Assembly (NCBI GenBank): GCA_017511205.1
Contig: JAFWLE010000002.1
Location: 124,001 to 188,000 of the forward strand
DNA length: 64,000 bases
Direction: 5' to 3'
Origin: Candidatus Saccharimonadota bacterium
GTDB taxonomy: Bacteria; Patescibacteriota; Saccharimonadia; Saccharimonadales; Saccharimonadaceae
Of this stretch, positions 52,373 to 63,248 are shown in pieces. Below the pieces are notes generated by a model, which saw nothing but the letters and a program-made list of their open reading frames with translations, had not been told where the DNA came from and ran no database searches. Numbering within the stretch: the first letter of the stretch is position 1; every line of letters begins with the position of its first letter. The position numbers and the translations under genes were made by a program.

Positions 52373-53476
52373 TTATTCCTTAATTGCTCTCAGATTCGGC
52401 AATTCCTCTAGTAGAACTCTAATACATCCTGCAATCGGGATGGAAATAATCGCACCAAGTAGCCCAAACATATACATACCAATTATAACGGCACATAAAA
52501 TAATTACTGGCTGAAGTTTCAAGGCATCGCCCTGAATTTTTGGCGCAATGATATTATTCTCGATTTGTGAATAGACCACATATACTACAATAAAGATAAC
52601 GGCTGCGGCCCAGTTCGAGGCTAGCAGGATTAAAGTCACGATCGAGCCACCAATAAACTGTCCGAACATCGGGATCATATAAAACAGCATTGTAATCATT
52701 CCCATCGGAATGGCGAGGTTGGGCGAAAAGCCCATAAATAGCGACAGAAGGAAGACAATAATCATAGTGGCACATCCATCCAAAATTGCAACGAAAAGCT
52801 GTCTAGAAACGTAAGTCGAAACCACATCCGCCATTCGTGAAAACAAACGGCGATATTCTTTGACACCTTTGCGGTCCTCTTTTGCTCCCAAACTATTCCA
52901 AAACATATCTATTAGGCCAGGACCTTCTAGTAGGAAGAGTAGTGTCAAAACTAAAACGAGCGCGGCCTTCATCACCACATCTGCTATCCCGCTTACGCTA
53001 GACATTAAGTTATTACCAAATACCCCCATCAAATTATTCGAAAGATCCATTAGTGCATGGTCAATCTCGCTATGTAAATCTTGGACGCCAAAGTTCTGCC
53101 CAAGCTTATTGATGCCGTCCCAGCCACCAAAGGCACTCTCAAAAGTTTCTGGAAAATTCTGAATAAACCTCGAAGTTTCATTTACGACTACCGGCCCCAC
53201 GATTGCGACAATAGCGATAATCACGAGCATTACGATTAGATACGCAAAAACTGCAGACACCGTTTGGTGTTTTTTGTCTTTACCAAAACATTTTGTAAAC
53301 AGTCCATTCACCTTATTTACTAGTGGGCGGAGTGCTAATGCCATAAAGATTGAAATACCAATTATTACTAGCCCCGTTAGAGCATTAATAATGAAAAAGA
53401 TGATGAGCAAGATAAAAAGCGGCACCATCCAAAACTTCACAAATGTTTTTGAGTCCGTTTCGATTTGTTTAGTCAT
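52373..53476 (-). CDS. AI-2E family transporter-like membrane protein
   Basis: 367 residues with two N-terminal helices, a soluble amphipathic middle and five or six C-terminal helices. The end motif IVYVVYSQIENNIIAPKIQGDALKLQPVIIL matches the family's QIENN(x)I(x)P motif. Members have been linked to quorum-signal export or Na+/H+ antiport; the substrate is unknown. GGAGG lies 5 nt before the ATG. First gene of the operon with the LPG-like protein and the carboxypeptidase fusion. Confidence 0.88.
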   Translation of the reverse strand: MTKQIETDSKTFVKFWMVPLFILLIIFFIINALTGLVIIGISIFMALALRPLVNKVNGLFTKCFGKDKKHQTVSAVFAYLIVMLVIIAIVAIVGPVVVNETSRFIQNFPETFESAFGGWDGINKLGQNFGVQDLHSEIDHALMDLSNNLMGVFGNNLMSSVSGIADVVMKAALVLVLTLLFLLEGPGLIDMFWNSLGAKEDRKGVKEYRRLFSRMADVVSTYVSRQLFVAILDGCATMIIVFLLSLFMGFSPNLAIPMGMITMLFYMIPMFGQFIGGSIVTLILLASNWAAAVIFIVVYVVYSQIENNIIAPKIQGDALKLQPVIILCAVIIGMYMFGLLGAIISIPIAGCIRVLLEELPNLRAIKE

Positions 53477-53511
53477 TAAACCTCCTTATAGAATAATTGT
53501 ACCATAAATGT

Positions 53512-53517
53512 TATAAT
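53512..53517 (+). promoter_or_regulatory. -10 box of queH
   Basis: TATAAT is only 1 nt from the ATG at 53519 but 7 nt from the ATG at 53525, so the second ATG is the likely leaderless start. Confidence 0.6.
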
Positions 53518-53524
53518 TATGACA

Positions 53525-54085
53525 ATGAAATTATTAATGCATACTTGCTGCGCTCCGTGCAGCGTTTACTGTATCGAAAAACTGCGGTCCGAAGGTATCG
53601 AGCCGGTGCTTTTTTGGTATAACTCTAACATTCATCCATACATGGAGTACAAAATGCGCCGTGATTGTCTGAAAGAATATGCCAAAAAAGTTGGTGTAGA
53701 ATTAATTCTGCACGAAGAATATGGCTTAGATGAATTTTGCCAGAATGTCGCTAGCGATATCTCGAACCGTTGCGTTAATTATTGCTATCCCAAACGTCTT
53801 GGCGAAACCGTGCGGTACGCTGCCGAGAACGGCTATGACCACTTCACTACTACTTTGCTAGTCTCGCCTTATCAAAAACACGAAGAGCTCAAAAAAGTTT
53901 GCGAAAAACTGGCGCAGGACTCTGGCGTGGAGTTTCTTTATCGCGATTTTCGCGTTGGCTTCCGTGATGGCCAAACCAAAGCTCGCGAAGCCGGCCTTTA
54001 TATGCAAAAGTATTGTGGTTGCATTTTTTCTGAAGAGGAGCGCTACCAGAAACAGATTGCGCGAGACCAGAAAAATATGTTATAA
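53525..54085 (+). CDS. queH: Epoxyqueuosine reductase QueH
   Basis: 186-residue DUF208/QueH enzyme reducing epoxyqueuosine to queuosine in tRNA. Cys motifs for the Fe-S cluster and metal are visible: LMHTCCAPCSVY at the N-terminus, RCVNYCYPKRL in the middle and KYCGCIFSEEER near the C-terminus. TTTLLVSPYQKHE is a family block. Start 53525 is chosen from the -10 spacing. Next to queA and tgt, so it supplies the last pathway step. Confidence 0.92.
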   Translation: MKLLMHTCCAPCSVYCIEKLRSEGIEPVLFWYNSNIHPYMEYKMRRDCLKEYAKKVGVELILHEEYGLDEFCQNVASDISNRCVNYCYPKRLGETVRYAAENGYDHFTTTLLVSPYQKHEELKKVCEKLAQDSGVEFLYRDFRVGFRDGQTKAREAGLYMQKYCGCIFSEEERYQKQIARDQKNML

Positions 54086-54086
54086 T
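54081..54086 (+). promoter_or_regulatory. -10 box of queA
   Basis: TATAAT 7 nt before the ATG at 54094; it contains the queH stop codon. Confidence 0.6.
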
Positions 54087-54093
54087 ATGTTTT

Positions 54094-56381
<2,288 letters not shown>

Positions 56382-56408
56382 TCTATTTGCAAAACTATTC
56401 CGCTCGTG

Positions 56409-56414
56409 TATAAT
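56409..56414 (+). promoter_or_regulatory. -10 box of FISUMP gene 2
   Basis: TATAAT 6 nt before the ATG at 56421. This rules out the upstream in-frame GTG, which lies within the box. Confidence 0.6.
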
Positions 56415-56420
56415 AAAAGT

Positions 56421-57785
56421 ATGAGAAGTCATATATGTACTGAAAAGATGGCGCTAAGCACCTTTTTGCTAAGCTTAACTATAATTAGCTCTGCACTTCT
56501 AGTAGAAGGCGCCTCCGCCGTTACTTACCAAGATAGTGTCGATGTTTCTTTCACTTTTAATCCCACTATTTCCATCAATCTCTCTTCCGACACACCTACC
56601 ACTGACTTAATCATTGATAACCTTGCCCCTGGTTCTGTCGCAGATAGTAATACTCTCACTGTGAGTGTTACAACAAACGCTGCCTATGGCTATTATCTCA
56701 CTGCCACAGCTGGCACGTCTTCTACTAATACTGATCTAGTAAATACTAGCAATAGTAACTATAAATTTACTAGCTTAGCTCCAAATGCAGACTTATCTAG
56801 TCTCACTACCGACAATACTTGGGGGTATCGTACTTCAGATGATAATGGTTCTACTTGGTCTAACTATTCAGGTTTACCAAAGGATAATGACGACGAAGGT
56901 GCTACTGGAAAGTCCCTTATTGAAACCACCAGCCCGGCAGATAATAGATCTATCAAATTCAAAATCGGCGCAAAGGCTTCAACTGACCAAGCCTCAGGCA
57001 CCTATACCAATATCATTACTTTCTATGCTGTAACTAGCCCAGAGCCAGAACCACCAGTCGGCCCAGATCCTCCAGTTACTTGCAATACTCCAGTACCAAA
57101 CATCACCTATATGCAAGAAATCAATTCATCTAATGTCGCTACTGTCATGAGTAATATGACTGATAATGCACAGTACTATCTACGCGACTCTCGTGACGAA
57201 GAACCTTACTGTGTATCCAAAATTAAAACTAAAAACGCTAGTGAAGAAGATCAGTACGCTATCTGGATGACTCAGAACTTAAGAATCACCGGCACAGTTA
57301 ACTCCACTAACTCTAACTTTAGTACCCACGAAAACGTCAATGTCTGTGAAAGAGATCTCACCGCCGGTGATAGCTACGACGAGGCTAGATGCCACGATTC
57401 AGGAAACACAGAAAACGGCGTCTGGTACAATTACGCCGCAGCCAGTGCTAAGACTATTCTTACAAGTGGTAACTCCACCCTGGATACTGAAAACATTTGC
57501 CCAGCCAACTGGACTTTACCTAGTTACGATACTAGTAAACCAGCGGGCTCCATAAATAGTCTAGCCGGTTCGGATTCGGTTACTGTCACTGCCTTCTCCC
57601 CAGTTACCGGTGGCTACTACGACGGGGGCTCCGTTAACGGTCCTGGCTACGGCTACTGGTGGTCTACGACGGCTAACTATAGCTTCAGTCGTTACGGCCT
57701 CTTCTACAGTGGTAGTAGCCTGGGTACCAGCAACGGCGGTCGCGACTTCGGGAACTATATTCGCTGCGTGAGAGCATCGTTATAG
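56421..57785 (+). CDS. Secreted FISUMP-domain surface protein 2
   Basis: 454 residues. Signal peptide (hydrophobic about 11-32, cleavage near ASA), a Thr/Ser/Asn-rich beta domain to about 210, a Pro-rich hinge (PEPEPPVGPDPP), then a FISUMP domain: DSRDEEPYCVSKIKT, IWMTQNLRI, CPANWTLPSYD and an end GNYIRCVRASL. The last 60 codons (57600-57785) are much richer in NNC codons and GC than the rest, as in variable regions of diversity-generating retroelement targets, which also have this lectin-like fold. Likely a cell-surface binding protein. Confidence 0.85.
   Translation: MRSHICTEKMALSTFLLSLTIISSALLVEGASAVTYQDSVDVSFTFNPTISINLSSDTPTTDLIIDNLAPGSVADSNTLTVSVTTNAAYGYYLTATAGTSSTNTDLVNTSNSNYKFTSLAPNADLSSLTTDNTWGYRTSDDNGSTWSNYSGLPKDNDDEGATGKSLIETTSPADNRSIKFKIGAKASTDQASGTYTNIITFYAVTSPEPEPPVGPDPPVTCNTPVPNITYMQEINSSNVATVMSNMTDNAQYYLRDSRDEEPYCVSKIKTKNASEEDQYAIWMTQNLRITGTVNSTNSNFSTHENVNVCERDLTAGDSYDEARCHDSGNTENGVWYNYAAASAKTILTSGNSTLDTENICPANWTLPSYDTSKPAGSINSLAGSDSVTVTAFSPVTGGYYDGGSVNGPGYGYWWSTTANYSFSRYGLFYSGSSLGTSNGGRDFGNYIRCVRASL
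57600..57785 (+). other. Candidate hypervariable region of FISUMP 2
   Basis: About half of the 62 codons end in C, many of them TAC, GAC, AAC, AGC, GGC, TTC or CGC, the set reached by mutating A in AAC codons. Upstream codons of the gene are AT-richer. It ends at the conserved RCVR-type motif. No reverse transcriptase or template repeat is in the window. Confidence 0.4.
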
Positions 57786-57799
57786 GTGCTTTTCCCCCT

Positions 57800-57924
57800 A
57801 GTCCTCCATCGGACGAGTGAGCGAGTAAAAATCGGAAACTTGTTTACGATTTTTCGAGCCACGAGGAACGAAAGACACTGGAAGTGTCTACTAGAACGTG
57901 TGCCCTCGCCCGGGGCGAGGGCAC
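57800..57924. repeat. Three consecutive hairpins after FISUMP 2
   Basis: AAAAATCG/CGATTTTT (57827-57834 with 57847-57854, extended by flanking GCTCG-like pairing), AGACACT/AGTGTCT with a GGA loop (57873-57889), and GTGCCCTCGCCC/GGGCGAGGGCAC with a 1-nt loop (57900-57924). The last is a near-perfect 25-nt palindrome without a T-run, so not a standard terminator. Confidence 0.75.
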
Positions 57925-58008
57925 GGTGAAATAGTAGCGATGGACATCAATAACTCAAAAAGAGATTTAGAAAAAAGATGACACAAATTCTGGTCACAAA
58001 TAAAACAA

Positions 58009-58254
58009 GTGTCACCAACATACTGGATCTGTTTCACTCCAGCTGCTCGTAGTACACCCCCAATTAAGACTGCTCTCGCTGGCCGCTGGTATGGCTCGCT
58101 TGGAGACACTGGCACCAATGGCTACTGGCGGTCACCTGTGGTAAACGGTGACGGCGGCTCGTACCATTTGGACGCCAATTCCGATGGGCGCGTTACCCCT
58201 GACTTCAGCAGCGCTCGCGACGATGGGTTTAGCGTACGTTGTCTTGCTCGGTAG
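58009..58254 (+). pseudogene. Orphan C-terminal fragment of a FISUMP domain
   Basis: From about 58060 the frame encodes KTALAGRWYGSLGDTGTNGYW and ends DDGFSVRCLAR, matching the last 65 residues of the FISUMP protein at 5752 (KTPLNGIFQGS... GYSVRCLAR). There is no signal peptide, N-terminal domain or ribosome binding site. It is GC-rich and NNC-rich like the end of FISUMP 2. It could be a remnant of a deleted gene or a silent cassette for recombination. Confidence 0.65.
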
Positions 58255-58665
58255 TGGTTTAGTTTTCAGGGGTTTCGTTTCTTCCCGCCTTTCCGAAACT
58301 TCCGATAAGTACGATAGCGCAATTTTGATAACATCAGAGATTACAAGTGATAAGTCAGGATGGCTCTGCTTCTAAACTCTGGTGACAGAAATCTAGATAT
58401 ATGACAACGTAAAATAATGATTTAGAAATCACTGCACCAAGAAATCTGGTAACATTGGAGAATCGTGACAATGAACAATTGAGGCTGAATGGAGAACCTA
58501 GTTCATTGTTAGTTCCCTGCCTGTCACAGGTTTAATCTAGTTTTTTTTTGAAAGGCCTGTTTCATTTTTGAAACAATAAAAAATGATTTGTTACGTTGGG
58601 ATTTTGTGAAAATCGCTAACGTAACAAGCCCTGCTTTAGAATGAAGGAGGCTGGACAGAACTATA
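58255..58665. other. Non-coding stretch with possible structured RNA
   Basis: About 410 nt without a supported gene. It holds a run of nine T near 58545-58555 after a CCTG...CAGG pair, and a strong hairpin GTTACGTT...GATTTT/AAAATC...AACGTAAC near 58587-58625. A small RNA is possible; no known family recognised. Confidence 0.35.
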
Positions 58666-58738
58666 TATAATATATAGTGACTATCAACCGCTATGTCTAG
58701 CGTCTAAAATAAGCCAAATTCCGCTATATCTAGCGTCT
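58666..58738. repeat. Paired-palindrome module, copy 2
   Basis: TATAATATATAGT, then CGCTATGTCTAGCG and 33 nt later CGCTATATCTAGCG, each a 5-bp inverted repeat. Order and spacing match 7355-7427. It lies 35 nt upstream of the promoter of the KilA-N gene, where it could be an operator. Confidence 0.65.
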
Positions 58739-58771
58739 CACCGAACAAACCCCGAACACTTACTCATTTTT

Positions 58772-58799
58772 TTGTATTATTACTATGACGTGATATAAT
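58772..58799 (+). promoter_or_regulatory. Promoter of the KilA-N gene
   Basis: TTGTAT (58772-58777), 16-nt spacer, TGATATAAT extended -10 (TATAAT 58794-58799). A leader of about 18 nt carries AAGGAAGGA. Confidence 0.6.
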
Positions 58800-58823
58800 A
58801 CTTTTCAACGAAGGAAGGATAGT

Positions 58824-59684
58824 ATGGCAAATAATAATAACGAAAGGATTCTTATGCCAAAAGAAACTATCCATGCCAAAGGCTTGACCATCGGCATCTA
58901 CACCAACGATTTTAATAACGAGTTTATCTCACTCACGGATATTGCAAAATATAAAAAGATACAAGATACGAAATTCATAATTAGGAACTGGATGCGCAAT
59001 CGAGATACAATAGAATTTCTCGGTATTTGGGAACAATTGCATAACCCACGTTTCAATGGTGCCGGATTTGGCACCATTAAAAATGAAGCAGGAGCAAATT
59101 CCTTCGTAATTTCGCCAGAAAAATGGATAAACGAGACCAACGCAATCGGCATGGTAAACAAACGAGGTAGATACGATGGTGGAACGTACGCCCATGCCGA
59201 TATCGCCATGAGCTTTGCCACTTGGATTTCCCCAGAGTTTCAGCTTTATATCATGAAAGATTACCGTAGACTTAAAACCGATGAGAATTCTCGTTTATCT
59301 CTCAACTGGAATTTAAATCGTGAAGTCAGTAAACTCAACTATCATATTCATACGGATGCCGTTAAAGATAGTCTCCCACCCGACCTCACTCCGCGCCAGA
59401 TTCATTTTACCTATGCTAGTGAAGCGGATTTACTGAATGTTGCTCTTTTCGGCATGACTGCCAAAGAATGGCGAGACGAGAACAAATCCAAGAAAGGTAA
59501 CATCCGCGATTTCGCTAATCTCAACCAACTTCTAGTGCTTGCGAACTTAGAGAGCTATAACGCTATCTTGATCAAACAAGAAAAACCACAAAGCGAACGT
59601 TTGGTTCTGCTTCGTGAAATGGCGATCACTCAATTAAAGACGTTTATAGGTCATGAAATACATTTGCCAAATCAGACTGGTTAA
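58824..59684 (+). CDS. KilA-N domain protein
   Basis: 286 residues. A KilA-N (APSES-like) DNA-binding domain spans about 15-155: ISLTDIAKYKKIQDTKFIIRNWMRNRDTIEFLGIWEQLHNP, then the conserved RGRYDGGTYAHADIAMSFATWISPEFQLYIMKDYRRLK. The C-terminal half is charged and helical. The family is typical of phages and mobile islands (antirepressor-like). AAGGAAGGAT precedes the ATG, giving a strong Shine-Dalgarno unlike the leaderless housekeeping genes. No other phage genes are adjacent. Confidence 0.9.
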   Translation: MANNNNERILMPKETIHAKGLTIGIYTNDFNNEFISLTDIAKYKKIQDTKFIIRNWMRNRDTIEFLGIWEQLHNPRFNGAGFGTIKNEAGANSFVISPEKWINETNAIGMVNKRGRYDGGTYAHADIAMSFATWISPEFQLYIMKDYRRLKTDENSRLSLNWNLNREVSKLNYHIHTDAVKDSLPPDLTPRQIHFTYASEADLLNVALFGMTAKEWRDENKSKKGNIRDFANLNQLLVLANLESYNAILIKQEKPQSERLVLLREMAITQLKTFIGHEIHLPNQTG

Positions 59685-59739
59685 ATAGAGCTGTTTATCC
59701 GCAAGTATCTACAAATCTGAATTTAAGTCTCAAATAATA

Positions 59740-61083
59740 CTACTCCAAGTATTCCCAAACCGTCCCATCGGCCGTATCGCGCACTGCAATGCCTTGCTCC
59801 GCTAAAGAATCTCTAATTTCATCTGACCCAGCAAAGTCTTTTTTCGCTCTCGCCACTTCCCTTTTGCGAATTAGATCATATTGTTCAGGTGAAATATCTG
59901 GCGTCTCATCAAGCAGTTTCAATCCAAAAAGCTGATCCACTTTTTGCCAATCATCTAGAGAAAGTGAGGCGTTGTCGATAATAGCAAAGGCTTCTGGCGA
60001 ATTCAGATTATTATTCACCGCAGCGAGAATTTCATCAAACTTTCCATCAGACGGAACATCTTTCTGATAGCATAGCGCAATGCGGTTTCGCCAATTCAAA
60101 CGTCGCGTCTTGGCTGCCTCTAGAGACTCAAAAGTAAAGTTCCTAGTCCCTTGGAAGTGCCCAGACAGCACCCACATTTTATAATCTAATGGAGAGAACC
60201 CTTTTTCAGATAGTTCAGCAAGGGTGTAAGTATTCCCGAGTGATTTCGAAATCTTCTCCCCATCGATGGTAATAAAATTACAGTGCAACCAATAGCGCGA
60301 CAAAGTTTTCTTTGTCATTGCAAAGGTTTCGGCAATTTCATTAGTATGATGAATCGGAATATGATCTACGCCGCCTGTATGAATATCAATTGGTTCGCCA
60401 AGCTCTTTATGAATAATTGTGGCGCATTCTAGATGCCAACCCGGATATCCTGGACGGCCTAGATAATCCCAACGCATCGCATGCTTTTCGCCCGGGTGAA
60501 TAAATTTCCAAACTGCAAAATCCGAAACATTGTGCTTCTCATCCGAGAATCCTACCCTAGCTCCAGCCTTTAAGCCAGCTAAATCTAGCTGTGCAAAATT
60601 CGCATAATGCTCGAATTTGGCCGTATCATAGTAAACTCCATCACTAGTTTCATAAGTAAAACCATTTTTCGTCATAGCATTTACCGCCACGATGTCATCA
60701 TCAATGTAATTAGTAGCCCGGGCCCAGACGTCCGGTTCAGTTAAATCTAGACTCCTGTAATCCTTTTTAAATGCCGCTATATATTCGTCGGCAATTTCGT
60801 AGACGGTTTTACCTTCCCGCTCGGCACCTTTCTCGAGCTTATCTTCGCCTTCATCTGCGTCCGAAGCAAGATGCCCCACGTCCGTCAAATTTAGCACCCG
60901 TCGTACCTTGTAATTATTCAGACGCAGAGTCCTGACCAAAAGATCCCAATAAATGTAAGCTGTGAGATTACCAATGTGGGCATAGTTATAAACCGTTGGC
61001 CCGCAGGTATAAATTTTTACCACCTCTGATAACGGCTTGAAGTCTTCTAATTTCCGTGAAGCGGTATTATATATCTTTAGCAT
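59740..61083 (-). CDS. cysS: Cysteinyl-tRNA synthetase
   Basis: 447-residue class I synthetase. YTCGPTVYNYAHIGNLTAY contains the first zinc Cys and the HIGH variant. WHLECATIIHKELG and the GGVDHIPIHHTNEIAE stretch carry the other zinc ligands. KISKSLGN is the KMSKS loop. Slightly short of the usual 460 residues at the C-terminus. Its start overlaps the upstream hydrolase gene by 17 nt. Confidence 0.96.
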   Translation of the reverse strand: MLKIYNTASRKLEDFKPLSEVVKIYTCGPTVYNYAHIGNLTAYIYWDLLVRTLRLNNYKVRRVLNLTDVGHLASDADEGEDKLEKGAEREGKTVYEIADEYIAAFKKDYRSLDLTEPDVWARATNYIDDDIVAVNAMTKNGFTYETSDGVYYDTAKFEHYANFAQLDLAGLKAGARVGFSDEKHNVSDFAVWKFIHPGEKHAMRWDYLGRPGYPGWHLECATIIHKELGEPIDIHTGGVDHIPIHHTNEIAETFAMTKKTLSRYWLHCNFITIDGEKISKSLGNTYTLAELSEKGFSPLDYKMWVLSGHFQGTRNFTFESLEAAKTRRLNWRNRIALCYQKDVPSDGKFDEILAAVNNNLNSPEAFAIIDNASLSLDDWQKVDQLFGLKLLDETPDISPEQYDLIRKREVARAKKDFAGSDEIRDSLAEQGIAVRDTADGTVWEYLE

Positions 61084-61813
61084 TCAATATTTCCTCCAAA
61101 ATATTAACAATTTTGACATACTTATCGTGCGTGATGCCGTGCCGGCCTTCAGTCTTAATCGCAGTGAGGTATTTCGGATTGTCTTTTAATAGTTTCGGAT
61201 AATTATAGGAAGCAATAATCTGATCTAAACTACCATAAATCAAAACTGTAGGCACCTTCAAGCTAGCAAGCACCTTATAGTTTTTGCGATCTAGGACGAT
61301 ATGCTCCATCGAATTGTTGAAAGATTTTTCGTCCAGAATCTTGCGATTCTTAAGACTAACGGCGTCTTTAAACATTTTAATACCTTTATCAAAAGCTGGA
61401 TTGTCAAAATCTTTTTCCGTATAAACCGGTGGTGAAATCAGAATTAACTTTTTAACAGTTCCCTTATAAGTAGCAGCATAGCGCGTCACGATAAAAGTCC
61501 CGAGTGAATGGCCTATTAAGACTAATGGCGTATCGCCTAAATGCAATTTTTCAATCGAATTATGGAGCGCCTCAAGCTGATCATTGTAATCATAATTTAA
61601 ACGGTCACTTTTTAAAGATTTGCCAGAACCCAGTAAATCAAAAGTGACAAACCTGACTTCTTTTAACGAGGTGGTACCTTCGAGATATTTCAAAGCATTC
61701 GCAAACGTCCTCGAATCTGAGGCGATGCCATGAATCATTACCACCACGAGCTTCGGATTCTTGACAGCCGAAAAATCGTGAGTTTTCTTAAGAGTGAGTT
61801 TTTTCTTAAACAT
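61067..61813 (-). CDS. Alpha/beta hydrolase
   Basis: 248-residue hydrolase with oxyanion motif VVVMIHGIASDSRTF, nucleophile elbow LIGHSLGTFIVTRY, Asp in YGSLDQII and His in EGRHGITHD. No signal peptide, so cytosolic. Substrate unknown (esterase or lipase-like). Translationally coupled to cysS (17-nt overlap) and to the DHH protein (8-nt overlap). Confidence 0.88.
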   Translation of the reverse strand: MFKKKLTLKKTHDFSAVKNPKLVVVMIHGIASDSRTFANALKYLEGTTSLKEVRFVTFDLLGSGKSLKSDRLNYDYNDQLEALHNSIEKLHLGDTPLVLIGHSLGTFIVTRYAATYKGTVKKLILISPPVYTEKDFDNPAFDKGIKMFKDAVSLKNRKILDEKSFNNSMEHIVLDRKNYKVLASLKVPTVLIYGSLDQIIASYNYPKLLKDNPKYLTAIKTEGRHGITHDKYVKIVNILEEILNAKDI

Positions 61814-62786
61814 CAGCTTCTAACTCCGGGATAATTTTAATTAAATCTCTTAAAACTTCATCATAGGTCGTATCATAAGTACGAAACCCAGCCGCTAGCG
61901 GGTGACCACCACCACCAAAGTAACCGGCGATTTTCTCGGCAATTGGCGCCTCCGTAGCGCAACGAATTTTGCCGGTGAGCTTACCATCGGGGTAAGTCTT
62001 GATAGCTACGGCGACTTTTACGCCCTCGATCAAGCGCATTTCTTCCAGAATCAAAACATTTGGGTTATATTCATCGGAGTATTCCTTTATGTCGTCCCAA
62101 GGGATATGCACTGTAGCCAGCTTTCCGTCTAAAGAATATTCAATCCGCTTAATCAGATCTGCCTTGTAATCCAGAATCCGAGGTGATTTTTTCATAAACT
62201 CGCGACGCTGATCCTCTAGTAATGAAACATCTGCGCCTAACCTAGTTAAATCTGCGGCCGTGTCAAAAGTTTCTGCTGTCACTGAAGCACTAGTGAGTCC
62301 TAATGTGTCAGATAAAAGCCCTTGAAAAATGGCTTCCGCCGCCTCTTTTGAGATTTCGATTTTTTGATCTTTTGCAATTTTATAGATTAAATTTGTACAA
62401 GAAGGTAAAACTTCGATTATTTTTTCATGCGAAAAGTTAATATCGTCTTCAGTTTCGTGATGGTCCAGCACGAATATCGGCGCACTTTCTAGTCGATTTT
62501 TAATCGCGGCGTCTTCTAAGAGTTTCGAAAGCAAAATCTCCGCCGCTGTATCTACAATAATGTAGCCATCAGCTTTAAAATCAAAATCACTAGTCACCCT
62601 AGACCAATCTTTAAAATAATGCAAATATTTCGGTATATCTATCGGGCAGTAAAGCGACACATCTTTTCCTGACAACAAATAGTCTAGCGCAATTGCACTA
62701 CCAAGCGAATCGCCATCCGGATTTTCTGCTTGAATAATACAGATTTTCTGCTTATCAGCCAAAAACTCACTGAATTTATTATACAT
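61806..62786 (-). CDS. DHH-family phosphoesterase (NrnA-like)
   Basis: 326 residues. Motifs NPDGDSLGSAIAL, IIVDTA, VLDHHETEDD and the DHHA1 domain GGGGHPLAAGF are present. Such proteins degrade nano-RNA, pAp or cyclic dinucleotide products; which applies here is not readable. TATAAT lies 6 nt before the ATG. It heads the unit with the hydrolase and cysS. Confidence 0.9.
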   Translation of the reverse strand: MYNKFSEFLADKQKICIIQAENPDGDSLGSAIALDYLLSGKDVSLYCPIDIPKYLHYFKDWSRVTSDFDFKADGYIIVDTAAEILLSKLLEDAAIKNRLESAPIFVLDHHETEDDINFSHEKIIEVLPSCTNLIYKIAKDQKIEISKEAAEAIFQGLLSDTLGLTSASVTAETFDTAADLTRLGADVSLLEDQRREFMKKSPRILDYKADLIKRIEYSLDGKLATVHIPWDDIKEYSDEYNPNVLILEEMRLIEGVKVAVAIKTYPDGKLTGKIRCATEAPIAEKIAGYFGGGGHPLAAGFRTYDTTYDEVLRDLIKIIPELEADV

Positions 62787-62792
62787 ATTAGT

Positions 62793-62798
62793 ATTATA
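62793..62798 (-). promoter_or_regulatory. -10 box of the DHH-hydrolase-cysS unit
   Basis: TATAAT 6 nt before the ATG at 62786. Confidence 0.6.
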
Positions 62799-62804
62799 AC
62801 ATGG

Positions 62805-62810
62805 TAAAAT
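62805..62810 (+). promoter_or_regulatory. -10 box of the YqeG-pgsA unit
   Basis: TAAAAT 6 nt before the ATG at 62817; divergent from the DHH unit. Confidence 0.5.
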
Positions 62811-62816
62811 ATAGAT

Positions 62817-63248
62817 ATGAATATTTTTCGTGCCGACAAAAAATTTGAGCGCTTCGAAGACGTGACTCCAGCCATCTTAGAAAAGGAGAACGTGAAGCTC
62901 CTTCTCTGCGATCTAGATAATACTCTTCGCCTCCATTCCGAAAAAGAACCTGCGGATGAGCTAGCTGAGTGGGTTGGAAAGTGTAAAAAAGCTGGCGTCA
63001 AAATTGTGATTATCTCTAACAATGGCCGCAAAAAAATGATGCAGAAGTTTTGCGAGCCAATTGGTGTGGACTGCGTCTGGTGGGCTAAAAAGCCAATGAG
63101 TACCAAATTAACAGAAGCTATGGCGGAATATAAATTCAAACCCTCAGAAACCGTGATGTTAGGCGATAAGCTGTCGACTGATGTTTTGGCCGCACGTTTT
63201 GCTAAAATCCGTGCTTGGAAAGTTGAGCACCGAAGGAATATTATATGA
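62817..63248 (+). CDS. YqeG-family HAD phosphatase
   Basis: 143 residues, HAD subfamily IIIA. Motif I LLLCDLDNTLRLH, motif II IVIISNNGRKK, Lys in WAKKPMSTKL and motif IV VMLGDKLSTDVLAA. Homologs include phosphatidylglycerophosphate phosphatases (GEP4-like). The 4-nt overlap with pgsA suggests it dephosphorylates the PgsA product; this is inference but fits well. Confidence 0.9.
   Translation: MNIFRADKKFERFEDVTPAILEKENVKLLLCDLDNTLRLHSEKEPADELAEWVGKCKKAGVKIVIISNNGRKKMMQKFCEPIGVDCVWWAKKPMSTKLTEAMAEYKFKPSETVMLGDKLSTDVLAARFAKIRAWKVEHRRNII

Noticed and set aside
58666-59684. Prophage around the KilA-N gene
   Set aside because: No integrase, capsid, terminase or lysis gene is adjacent; only a lone KilA-N gene.
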